Below are positions 46,059 through 56,141 of a DNA stretch of 64,000 bases, one piece after another. A program made the position numbers and the translations under genes. Source of the DNA: Nemertoderma westbladi. Lineage: Eukaryota; Xenacoelomorpha; Nemertodermatida; Nemertodermatidae. Where the stretch lies: the NCBI GenBank assembly GCA_032718475.1, contig JAUCBJ010005014.1, forward strand, positions 1-64,000, given 5' to 3'. Each line of letters begins with the position of its first letter. The stretch's first letter is position 1. The notes under the pieces are model-generated. The model made no database searches and had not been told where the DNA came from. It saw nothing but the letters and a program-made list of their open reading frames with translations.

Positions 46059-47712
46059 ATGGTGGTGAACAGGGATTCCTGTAGGATAGAGAGTGGAGGG
46101 GTTTACTGTAGAAGATCACCCATGGTGGTGAATAGGCATTCCTTTAGGAAACAGAGTGGAAGGGTTTAGTGTGGAAAATCACCCAGGTGGTGAACAGGCA
46201 TTCAGTGGCTTAAGGAGGGAAGATCACCCATGGTGGTGAACAGGCATTCAGTGGCTTAAGGAGGGAAGATCACCCATGGCGGTGAACAGGCATTCCTTTA
46301 GGAAACAGAGTGGAAGGGTTTACTGTGGAAAATCACCTAGGTGGTGAACAGGCATTCAGTGGCTCAAGGAGGGAAGATCACTCATGGCGGTGAACAGGCA
46401 TTCATTTAGGAAACAGTGTGGAAGGGTTTACTGTGGAAAAGCACCCAGGTGGTGAACAGGCATTCCTTTAGGAAACAGAGTGGAAGGGTTTACTGGGAAG
46501 ATCACCCATGGTGGTTTACAGGCATTCCTTTAGGAAACAGGGCTTAAGGAGGGAAGATCACCCATGGCGGTGAACAGGCATTCATTTAGGAAACAGTGTG
46601 GAAGGGTTTACTGTGGAAGATCACCCATGGTGGTGAACAGGCATTCCTTTAGGAAACAGAGTGGAAGGGTTTACTGGGAAGATCACCCATGGTGGTTAAC
46701 AGGCATTCCTTTAGGAAACAGAGTGGAAGGGTTTACTGTGGAAAAGCACCCATGGTGGTGAACAGGCATTCATTTAGGAAACAGTGTGGAAGGGTTTACT
46801 GTGGAAGATCACCCATGGTGGTGAACAGGCATTCCTTTAGGAAACAGAGTGGAAGGGTTTACTGTGGAAGATAATCCATGGTGGTGAACAGACATTATTT
46901 AGGAAACAGAGTGGAAGGGTTTACTATGGAAGATCACCCATGGTGGTGAACAGGCATTCCTTTAGGAAACAGAGTGGAAGGGTTTACTGTGGAAGATCAC
47001 CCATGGCGGTGAACCCGCATTCATTTAGGAAACAGTGTGGAAGGGTTTACTGTGGAAGATCACCCATGGTGGTGAACAGGCATTCCTTTAGGAAACAGAG
47101 TGGAAGGGTTTACTGTGGAAAAGCACCCAGGTGGTGAACAGGCATTCTGTGGCTTAAGGAGGGAAGATCACCCATGGCGGTGAACAGGCATTCATTTAGG
47201 AAACAGTGTGGAAGGGTTTACTGTGGAAAAGCATCCAGGTGGTGAACAGGTATTCCTTTAGGAAACAGAGTGGAATGGTTTAATGTGGAAGATCACCCAT
47301 GGTGGTGAACAGGCATTCCTTTAGGAAACAGATTGGAAGGGTTTACTGTGGAAAAGCACCCATGGTGGTGAACTAAACAAGAATTCCTTTAGGAAACAGT
47401 GGAAGGGTTTACTGTGGAAGATCACCCATGGTGGTGAACAGGCATTCCTTTAGGAAACAGAGTGGAAGGGTTTACTGTGGAAAAGCACCCAGGTGGTGAA
47501 CAGGCATTTAGTGGCTTAAGGAGGGAAGATCACCCATGGCGGTGAACAGGCATTCATTTAGGAAACAGTGTGGAAGGGTTTACTGTGGAAGATCACCCAT
47601 GGTGGTGAACAGGCATTCCTTTAAGAAACAGAGTGGAAGGGTTTACTGTGGAAGATCACCCATGGTGGTTAACAGGCATTCCTTTAGGAAACAGAGTGGA
47701 AGGGTTTACTGT
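46059..47712 (+). repeat. 63-bp satellite, array B, left part (plus orientation)
   Basis: Reverse complement of the array A unit, read on the plus strand as CATGGTGGTGAACAGGCATT, CCTTTAGGAAACAG and GGAAGGGTTTACTGTGGAAG. It is more diverged than array A and mixed with a deletion variant (CATTTAGTGGCTTAAGGAGG) and with CACCCAGGTGG units that array A lacks. It is split from its right part by a non-LTR element. Confidence 0.95.
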
Positions 47713-50700
47713 ACTACTAGGATCGGCATGCTGCATTGCAGCTGCATTTTTAAGAATGCTGTGCCGGCTTGTCAACAAAATTGCACCGCCACAACTCCCT
47801 ATCACCCATGACATTTGCTAGATCATCCGCATCTTTAAGGCCAGTGTCCTTTAAGATGCGTCTCAAGAAAGTCATGGGCTGTCCACTATGCTTATTCACT
47901 CCATGAGGCTGCCAAAGTACAAGATTATGCACTGGCTGGTCCTCACGGCGAAAGCAATGTCCTGCAAAGCGGAGGCGATTTTGTTCTAGTGTCAAGCTTG
48001 GGGGAACCAATGAGACACCTCCAATGTTATATAGTGTCTGGTTGGAGATGTGTGCATTGTACTTGACACAATGAACCCGGCGTAGCATTCTTGTGAATGT
48101 GCCATCCAGAGATTTGGTGTCCTCAACAGTTAGAGCCCAGCATGGACTCCCGTAGAGGAGTACTGGAACTACTGCTGCTCTAAATAATCGGACCTTAAGT
48201 TTCCGATTAATTCTCGGTGACTTCCAAATCCTGGAAAGCCTATTCAAGGCTGCCCATGCCTTTCCCTTACGTATTCGAAGGTCCTCACCTGACTTCCGGA
48301 TCCATGATCCCAGGTAACAGAAGTCGTCCACATGCTCAAGCATACCATCCTTTGAGCTTATGCTCATCCGATCAGAGACTTGCTGAGGACTTTCAAAGTT
48401 AACTGTCAGAATTTTGGTCTTTCTGGAGTTAATAAAAAGACCAACACTAGAAGCAGCATGTTCTAATGAGCTGAGGAGCCGTTGGGCTCCCTCTAATGAT
48501 TCTGAGAGTACTCCTAAGTCATCAGCAAAGTCTAGATCAGTTAGGTACTTGGCAGGATTTCCTCGACTTCTGGAGCCAGTAGGTGGAGTTATCATCACCC
48601 CATCATCATTATGATGATCTAAGGACATGCGTAGAACATAGTCAACCACAATAATAAACAAGAATGGTGCAAGTGTGTCTCCTTGGAGGACGCCCCATAA
48701 CACTTCAAATGGTTCTGTGTCACCATCAACAGTAGACACAAATGTTGTCGAACCATCGTATACTGATCTGATAGCTGCAATAATTTCATCAGGAATCCCA
48801 TATAATGAAAGTATGCTGAACATACGTGAGCGAGAGACTGAATCAAAGGCCTTGAAGAAGTCAACAAAGATGACAGCCAGATGCCTGTCTTTCTTTTTTG
48901 ATAATTCTTCAATTATCCTTCTAAGTGCCAAAATGGGCTCCATGGTCCCACGACCTTTACGGAACCCATTCTGATTTCCACGGAGCAGTCTCTCAATGGG
49001 ATCCCTGATGCGATTTAATAGAATCCTATTGTATAGCTTTGCAGCAATCGAGATCAATGAGATTCCCCGAAAAGAACCATAGAGTGTTAGGTTGCCCTTC
49101 TTGGGAACTGGCACCAACTTATTTGTTTTCATTTCTTGTGGGACTCTTGTTGTACGGTACATGTCTACTATGATGGGATAGATGAGCTTTAAACACTCAG
49201 GTATTTTAAAGACCTCAGGGGGAACACCATCTACTCCACTGGCACGATTGGTCTTAATGCTCTTTGCAGCAGCCTTCACTTCTGCAAAGGAGATATCGCC
49301 AATGGGAATATCTGGGAGTACAGACTCAGACACCTTCACTTCTATAAAGTTATCAGGCAATACCCTGTCATTATTGAGGAGCTTTTCAAAGTGGGCTTTC
49401 CAACCATTGAGGCGATCGGCTGGTGATTCAGCCTTAACCTTGGTGGTTGGTTGGCTTTTCCGCCCAGTAAGCAGATTGATCGATTTCCATGCCTGGGATG
49501 ATTGCCTGCTGTCGTCAGCATCATTGATGGCATCAACCTGTTGGTTTATTAGCTCCTGTAGATTAACAGAGTACTGCCTGTTCAGGGACCTAGATGCAGC
49601 CTTAACTGCATTCTTGGCCGCTGTAGTCTGTTTGAGTCGGGACTCTTTCTGCGCCTTATGAAGGTCATTTCGGCACTTTTGAATTTTGTTGTCAGTCCAG
49701 GGGGCCCTTTTCCTGTTTCGAGGGTATACAGGAACTGTTTCTGCAGCTGCTAACTTAACTGCTTCTGTAAAGGCAGTATAGCCCTCACAGTGATCTGCCG
49801 CCTCAGAGGCAAGAGCCTCATACCTGTTGCTCAGCTGTAGTGTGAAGCTGGATCTCACACTTGGCTGTTGCAACAGAGAGGACCAGTCATGCCGCGGCAA
49901 GGCAGATTTCGTTGTTCTGCTAGCACGCAGACTAAGTCTTACCTTGGCCACAATAAGGCGGTGATCACTGGAGAAGGGTCGAAGTGTAAATGCATTACAG
50001 TCTTGTATAGATCTCCTGTATTTCCTACGAAACAGAATATGGTCTATCTGGGACTTGTGACCACTGGGTCCACTATGAGTCCATAGCTTTCCAGTTCGCT
50101 TCTTGAACTGGGTTCCAGCCGAAAACAATCCATTTCCAGAGATAAAATCCTGAAGATGGACAGAATTTCGGTTAACACTATTGCTATAGACCCAGGGCGA
50201 TGTAGGTGATTGATGCAGACTTGCATTAAAGTCTCCCAGGAATGTTAAGAATGCATGCTGATCCACTCCATCAGTAGCTGCTTGTAGATTGTGGTAGAAA
50301 TTTTCCACCTCCTCTACAGGGGCAACACTAGTTGGAGAGTAGCACACAATCAGAACCACCTTAGGAAACTTCTTAGCCAGTCTTCCAGAACATGAGAAGT
50401 GGCAACGGATGATGCGGTTAGAGATTTGGTCTATTTTGTCCAATGCTGCATGTGCAGTTGGATTCATCAATAGACCAATTCCACCATTGCCACTATCATC
50501 TGCTGACGCGAGGGCGAGTCGCCAACCGCCCCCCATGTCCTTAATCAGAACCTCATCAGTCTGTCCAGTCTGCATTCGGTGCTCTTGAACACCCACTGCG
50601 CTAAGAGAAAGCTTATCTGCCAAGGCAGTCAGCTCACCTTGTCGCATTGGGGACCCGAGTGTTAGGGTGTTTACTGAGGCTAGTCTAGTGACTTGCCTCA

Positions 50701-51465
50701 GATTCACCAATGGCTTTGTTGGTCGGGGTGGAACATGAGAGTAGCCTCCAACTCCAGAATCCCTCTCCCCATCACAATCTGGCCTCCCTGGTGACCCAGG
50801 GTTTGGGCCAGAAAGGTCATCAGGAAAGGGACTCAAAGAATTGTTGACTGCTCTCTCTCCAGTAGGGGGTGAGACAGGCAGCCGGTCAGGAGTTAACTGA
50901 CGCCTGTGAGGCCGATTGTGTCCGGTAATTCCACTGGCCTCTAGTGGCCGGACCTCCGCATTGCTAATGTAATCCATAGTGGGGGTTGGGGGGTGCTTTT
51001 TTGCCGAGTCAGCTCTCGGGGCAAATACCACACCCTGGTTTGCCATTCCACAGGGTGGGTGTCGCAATGGAGTCAGATATGAGGCCCATCACCCATATCT
51101 ACTCTGGCGCACATGACCCACCATTGGCTGTTGCAGCTCATCTGCTGGGTCATGCCCTGTACCCTTGCTGCCAGGTGCAGGTCGCAGTGAAGTGCTCTCA
51201 GAGTGGACATGAGAACACTCTACTCCTGACCAGCCATTGGTAGATCACCATCTGCCTGGTCAGGCCATATACCCTGCAGCCAAGTATATGGGTCCTTAAT
51301 CCAGGACCAAGGGCGTCCTTATCCCAGAACGAAGGGGGTCCTAGTTACAGGATCAGATTTGCCCTAGTATAAGGGGTCTATGCAGCTACAGGTGGCACCT
51401 CCTTTATGCTGCATGGAGGTGGCAAGTTTTCTTGATCAATGACCTAGAATACCTGACCTGACCTG
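47713..51465 (-). mobile_element. Full-length APE-type non-LTR retrotransposon (family 1)
   Basis: 3753 bp with a 12-bp target-site duplication AGGGTTTACTGT at 47701-47712 and 51466-51477. It is inserted inside 63-bp array B. On the minus strand it starts with tandem CAGGT (CAGGTCAGGTCAGGT), has one long ORF and a short 3' UTR containing the palindrome-like AATGCAGCTGCAATGCAGCA, and ends in CCTAGTAGT. Size, single ORF with N-terminal APE endonuclease, and a short tandem 3' end resemble RTE-type LINEs, but I cannot assign the clade from sequence reading alone. Five truncated relatives lie in the window. Confidence 0.93.
47750..51067 (-). CDS. Endonuclease-reverse transcriptase of non-LTR element, family 1 (intact)
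   Basis: 1105 codons, no internal stop. A Pro/Ser-rich N-terminal extension (1-125) is followed by an exonuclease-endonuclease-phosphatase domain (about 128-380) with QEHR (161-164), GDFN (278-281), IDHI (341-344) and SDHR (367-370), the residues expected for target-DNA nicking. The reverse transcriptase (about 590-900) has FVDFFKAFDS (734-743), GVLQGDTLAP (792-801) and the catalytic FADD (847-850). The C-terminal part (about 950-1105) contains RLRFAGHCFRREDQPVHNLV. Met1, Met8 and Met31 are possible starts. All catalytic motifs are present, so this copy may still be competent. Confidence 0.95.
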   Translation of the reverse strand: MRHPPCGMANQGVVFAPRADSAKKHPPTPTMDYISNAEVRPLEASGITGHNRPHRRQLTPDRLPVSPPTGERAVNNSLSPFPDDLSGPNPGSPGRPDCDGERDSGVGGYSHVPPRPTKPLVNLRQVTRLASVNTLTLGSPMRQGELTALADKLSLSAVGVQEHRMQTGQTDEVLIKDMGGGWRLALASADDSGNGGIGLLMNPTAHAALDKIDQISNRIIRCHFSCSGRLAKKFPKVVLIVCYSPTSVAPVEEVENFYHNLQAATDGVDQHAFLTFLGDFNASLHQSPTSPWVYSNSVNRNSVHLQDFISGNGLFSAGTQFKKRTGKLWTHSGPSGHKSQIDHILFRRKYRRSIQDCNAFTLRPFSSDHRLIVAKVRLSLRASRTTKSALPRHDWSSLLQQPSVRSSFTLQLSNRYEALASEAADHCEGYTAFTEAVKLAAAETVPVYPRNRKRAPWTDNKIQKCRNDLHKAQKESRLKQTTAAKNAVKAASRSLNRQYSVNLQELINQQVDAINDADDSRQSSQAWKSINLLTGRKSQPTTKVKAESPADRLNGWKAHFEKLLNNDRVLPDNFIEVKVSESVLPDIPIGDISFAEVKAAAKSIKTNRASGVDGVPPEVFKIPECLKLIYPIIVDMYRTTRVPQEMKTNKLVPVPKKGNLTLYGSFRGISLISIAAKLYNRILLNRIRDPIERLLRGNQNGFRKGRGTMEPILALRRIIEELSKKKDRHLAVIFVDFFKAFDSVSRSRMFSILSLYGIPDEIIAAIRSVYDGSTTFVSTVDGDTEPFEVLWGVLQGDTLAPFLFIIVVDYVLRMSLDHHNDDGVMITPPTGSRSRGNPAKYLTDLDFADDLGVLSESLEGAQRLLSSLEHAASSVGLFINSRKTKILTVNFESPQQVSDRMSISSKDGMLEHVDDFCYLGSWIRKSGEDLRIRKGKAWAALNRLSRIWKSPRINRKLKVRLFRAAVVPVLLYGSPCWALTVEDTKSLDGTFTRMLRRVHCVKYNAHISNQTLYNIGGVSLVPPSLTLEQNRLRFAGHCFRREDQPVHNLVLWQPHGVNKHSGQPMTFLRRILKDTGLKDADDLANVMGDRELWRCNFVDKPAQHS

Positions 51466-53605
51466 AGGGTTTACTGTGGAAAAGCACCCATGGTGGTGAA
51501 CTAAACAAGAATTCCTTTAGGAAACAGAGTGGAAGGGTTTACTGTGTAAGATCACCCATGGTGGTGAACAGGCATTCCTTTAGGAAACAGAGTGGAAGGG
51601 TTTACTGTGGAAAAGCACCCAGGTGGTGAACAGGCATTTAGTGGCTTAAGGAGGGAAGATCACCCATGGCGGTGAACAGGCATTCATTTAGGAAACAGTG
51701 TGGAAGGGTTTACTGTGGAAGATCACCCATGGTGGTGAACAGGCATTCCTTTAGGAAACAGAGTGGAAGGGTTTACTGTGGAAGATTACCCATGGTGGTT
51801 AACAGGCATTCCTTTAGGAAACAGAGTGGAAGGGTTTACTGTGGAAAAGCACCCATGGTGGTGAGCTAAACAAGAATTCCTTTAGGAAACAGAGTGGAAG
51901 GGTTTACTGTGGAAGATCACCCATGGTGGTGAACAGGAATTCATTTAGGAAACAGTGTGGAAGGGTTTACTGTGGAAGATCACCCATGGCGGTGAACAGG
52001 CATTCATTTAGGAAACAGTGTGGAACGGTTTACTGTGGAAGATCACCCATGGTGGTGAACAGGCATTCATTTAGGAAACAGTGTGGAAGGGTTTACTGTG
52101 GAAGATCACCCATGGCGGTGAACAGGCATTCATTTAGGAAACAGAGTGGAATGGTTTAATGTGGAAGATCACCCATGGTGGTGAACAGGCATTCCTTTAG
52201 GAAACAGACTGAAATGGTTTACTGTGGAAAAGCACCCATGGTGGTGAACTGAACAAGAATTCCTTTAGGAAACAGAGTGGAAGGGTTTACTGTGGAAGAT
52301 CACCCATGGTGGTGAACAGGCATTCCTTTTGGAAACAGAGTGGAAGGGTTTACTGTGGAAGGTCACCCATGGTGGTGAACAGGCATTCCTTTTGGAAACA
52401 GAGTGGAAGGGTTTACTGTGGAAGGTCACCCATGGTGGTGAACAGGCATTCCTTTAGGAAACAGAGTGGAAGGGTTTACTGTGGAAAAGCACCCAGGTGG
52501 TGAACAGGCATTTAGTGGCTTAAGGAGGGAAGATCACTCATGGCGGTGAACAGGCATTCATTTAGGAAAGAGAGTGGAATGGTTTAATGTGGAAGATCAC
52601 CCATGGTGGTGAACAGGCATTCCTTTAGGAAACAGAGTGAAATGGTTTACTGTGGAAAAGCACCCATGGTGGTGAACTGAACAATAATTCCTTTAGGAAA
52701 CAGAGTGGAAGGGTTTACTGTGGAAAAGCACCCAGGTGGTGAACAGGCATTTAGTGGCTTAAGGAGGGAAGATCACTCATGGCGGTGAACAGGCATTCAT
52801 TTAGGAAAGAGAGTGGAATGGTTTAATGTGGAAGATCACCCATGGTGGTGAACAGGCATTCCTTTAGGAAACAGAGTGAAATGGTTTACTGTGGAAAAGC
52901 ACCCATGGTGGTGAACTGAACAATAATTCCTTTAGGAAACAGAGTGGAAGGGTTTACTGTGGAAGATCACCCATGGTGGTGAACAGGCATTCCTTTTGGA
53001 AACAGAGTGGAAGGGTTTACTGTGTAAGGTCACCCATGGTGGTGAACAGGCATTCCTTTGGGAAACAGAGTGGAAGGGTTTACTGTGGAAAAGCACCCAG
53101 GTGGTGAACAGGCATTTAGTGGCTTAAGGAGGGAAGATCACTCATGGCGGTGAACAGGCATTCATTTAGGAAACAGAGTGGAAGGGTTTACTGTGGAAAA
53201 GCACCCAGGTGGTGAACAGGCATTTAGTGGCTTAAGGAGGGAAGATCACCCATGGCGGTGAACAGGCATTCATTTTGGAAACAGAGTGGAAGGGTTTACT
53301 GTGGAAGGTCACCCATGGTGGTGAACAGGCATTCCTTTGGGAAACAGAGTGGAAGGGTTTACTGTGGAAAAGCACCCAGGTGGTGAACAGGCATTTAGTG
53401 GCTTAAGGAGGGAAGATCACTCATGGCGGTGAACAGGCATTCATTTAGGAAACAGAGTGGAAGGGTTTACTGTGGAAAAGCACCCAGGTGGTGAACAGGC
53501 ATTTAGTGGCTTAAGGAGGGAAGATCACCCATGGCGGTGAACAGGCATTCATTTAGGAAATAGATTGGAAGGGTTTACTGTGGAAGAGCACCCAGGTGAT
53601 GAAGA
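51466..53605 (+). repeat. 63-bp satellite, array B, right part
   Basis: Continues array B after the LINE. The deletion variant (GGTGAACAGGCATTTAGTGG then CTTAAGGAGG) alternates with full units, giving composite blocks that recur, for example about 52500-52690 and 52740-52930. Orientation is opposite to array A. Confidence 0.95.
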
Positions 53606-54610
53606 TTCACTGCATTCACTGGCTTAATGAGCCTAAAAGATTCTTTCATCCATTACACTACTATTGTACCACTAATAATGTAATATGCCTGCTGAGGCTG
53701 TACCAGTCTGTGATGATGCATTTTAATAATTTTTAACCAGTATTTAATTTTGCGGATATATCAATTCATCAAACAACATTCTGATCACCTTGGGCCTCGA
53801 TCAGTACTGTAAAACAGTCCCCCACAACTGAGGCTGCAATCTCGAGTTAATAATATTAGTAAATAACTTCCCAAAAACACCAAGGAGGGATATCCCCTGA
53901 AGTTATTTAAATACTCCTCTATTACTGGCCATAAAGGGTAACGTTGGATTATACTCAACCTCTAACATATCTTCATAGGAAGCCAACATACCGAGTCTCG
54001 CATCTCTTGCAGTATATAAATACGCCATAAAGTCCCGTCTTAGTAAACTTAAAAACACCTGCCTCACCCTCACACCCCGAGAGAGTTATAAAATACTGCA
54101 TTTGAGAATTATTTATGGAAAATGTGGAGTAATTTTTAATATCCGAAGTTCACTAATTCAGGACATTCTAGATAATTGAACATTGTTTGTCTTGGGTAGT
54201 TGTTATACCTTCTTACGCAGTTTGGTTTATAATGTCCTATTTAAATTCTTTATGCAGAATCAATATGCCACTTAAACCAAATATCGCAATTTTTGATTAT
54301 TTAACACTAGAAAGTGTTAATCTAAGTATTATTATATCAGATAATATGTTAGTGGACGCATCTGTATTTTTTTTATTCTTTAAGCCGCACCGTTGAGGCA
54401 CATAATTACTGTACAAATAACAACGAAAAAACCTCGGTCGAGCACAATATTACTAACAAAAAAAGGAAAACTAGAAATGATAAAAAGTAGATTTAAAATA
54501 ATTACAAAAAGGCCGGTGTCAGCATCACGGCACATAAAATGGGCAAACAGGTCTGCAGACAGTGTGAACAGTCACCAAATTGTTACTACTGCGCTTAATT
54601 CTAGTATACG
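53606..54610 (+). other. Intron 15, no gene recognised
   Basis: AT-rich. ORFs at 54187-54396 and 54393-54635 have no recognisable content; the second is Lys/Ile/Thr-rich. Confidence 0.5.
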
Positions 54611-55165
54611 AATACGAATACGAAACAGTGGTTAAAGGAATGCCCTGGCTCCTTTAAACCCCTACTGTGCCGACGGTATGTTGATGATACTTTCCTTCTT
54701 TTCAAAACACAATCCAACTGTCTAGAATTCTTGACTTATCTTAACTCCAAACACCCTAATATAAAATTCACATGCGAAACTGAAAGTAATGGTAAATTAT
54801 CATTCCTGGATGTCCAAATCACGCGTCTCCAAAATAACTCATTTTCCACCTCAATATATCATAAGCCCACCTTCACCGGCCTATACACAAATTTTGACAG
54901 TTTTATTCCCATGAAATATAAGATTGGCCTTGCTTTCACACTGATATACCGCGCACTAATGATTAGCTCTTCGTTTATACTGTTCAATACGGATTTAAAT
55001 AAACTATTCACAATCCTAACTAAGAATGGCTATCCCATCTCGCTTCTAAACAAATCCACTAAGCACGTTCTAGACCGCTACTTGCTGTGTCAGCGCTATA
55101 ACGTCTATGAACCTGTTCTGTATTTTATCTCCGGGCCTGAGATAGTATCTCCGGGCCGGACTTAG
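54611..55165 (+). mobile_element. Penelope-like element fragment (RT C-terminal part)
   Basis: An open stretch reads ECPGSFKPLLCRRYVDDTFL, then LNSKHPNIKFTCETESNGKL, SFLDVQITR and SIYHKPTFTGLYTNFDSFIP. YVDD is the RT catalytic motif, and the SFLDV...KPTFTGLY..F.SF.P block is typical of Penelope-like elements (RT plus GIY-YIG class). The fragment lacks the N-terminal RT half and any GIY-YIG domain; its end runs into a 20-bp tandem repeat. A truncated remnant. Confidence 0.82.
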
Positions 55166-55522
55166 TATCTCCGGGCCTGACTTAGTATCTCCGGGCCTGA
55201 CTTAGTATCTCCGGGTCTGAGATAGTATCTCCGGGCCGGACTTAGTATCTCCGGGCCTGAGATAGTATCTCCGGGCCGGACTTAGTATGTCCGGGCCGGA
55301 CTTAGTATGTCCGGGCCGGACTTAGTATGTCCGGGCCTGAGATAGTGTCTCCGGGCCGGACTTAGTATCTCCGGGCCTGAGATAGTATCTCCGGGCCGGA
55401 CTTAGTATCTCCACGCCCGAGATAGTATCTCCGGGCCGGATAGTATCTCAGGGCCTGAGATAGTATCTCCTGGCCGGACTTAGTATCTCTGGCCCGAACT
55501 TAGTATCTCTGGGCCGGACTTA
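55127..55522. repeat. 20-bp minisatellite (TATCTCCGGGCC type)
   Basis: About 20 copies of a 20-bp unit alternating CTTAGTATCTCCGGGCCGGA and GAGATAGTATCTCCGGGCCT. It starts exactly where the Penelope-like reading frame ends. Confidence 0.95.
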
Positions 55523-55634
55523 AGAAAAAAAAGGGGAAACCCATGTCCCTTTAGGGGCTCCGTAGCAATCCGATGCTTTTTTCCAAGTAACTTACTTGAT
55601 TGGCAACGGCTATACTATAATTTTGGTTTCCTCA

Positions 55635-55757
55635 GTGCGCTTGCAGCATTTGCGCTTGCAGCATTTGCGCTTGCTGCATTCGTGCTTGCATCATTCGCGC
55701 TTGCAGCATTTGCGCTTGCAGCATTTGCGCTTGCAGCTTTCGCGGTGCAGCATTCGC
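55635..55757. repeat. 15-bp minisatellite (GCGCTTGCAGCATTT)
   Basis: About 8 copies of a 15-bp unit with variants (TTCGTGCTTGCATCA). Confidence 0.93.
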
Positions 55758-55918
55758 ACTTCTAGACTTAAGAGTTTCCTGATATTTCAACTTATTATTA
55801 GATTTATAGTGATTTGAGTGCCAGTCGTAATTCCCTTTTACATTGGCAACAATTTTCGTTATATCGGGTACTTATTAGTTACAGGACACTATCCTTGAAA
55901 ATTAGGATCATTGTTGTT

Positions 55919-55985
55919 GATAAGGAGTTGTGGTGGCACTATTTTGTTGATAAGCCGGCATAGCATTCTTAATGCAGCTACACAT
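55919..55985 (+). mobile_element. Short 3' fragment of non-LTR family 1
   Basis: About 65 bases matching the end of the family 1 ORF and its 3' UTR (GTTGATAAGCCGGCATAGCA). Ends without a clear TAG repeat. Confidence 0.65.
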
Positions 55986-56141
55986 GCGTGATGATAGTTA
56001 TAATAGTGCGTCAAGGCGTTTTAACCAGTGGTATTTTGTGTTACATTGTAGTAGAAAGTACTCTTCAAGAAATTTAGTATAATTTCTGGCTAAAGCCATG
56101 AATGTCGTTAATATGCGGAAGCAGCTCCGATAAATCTCTTA

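Noticed and set aside
48217-50226. Plus-strand ORFs over the family 1 LINE
   Set aside because: Shadow frames of the 1105-codon minus-strand ORF.
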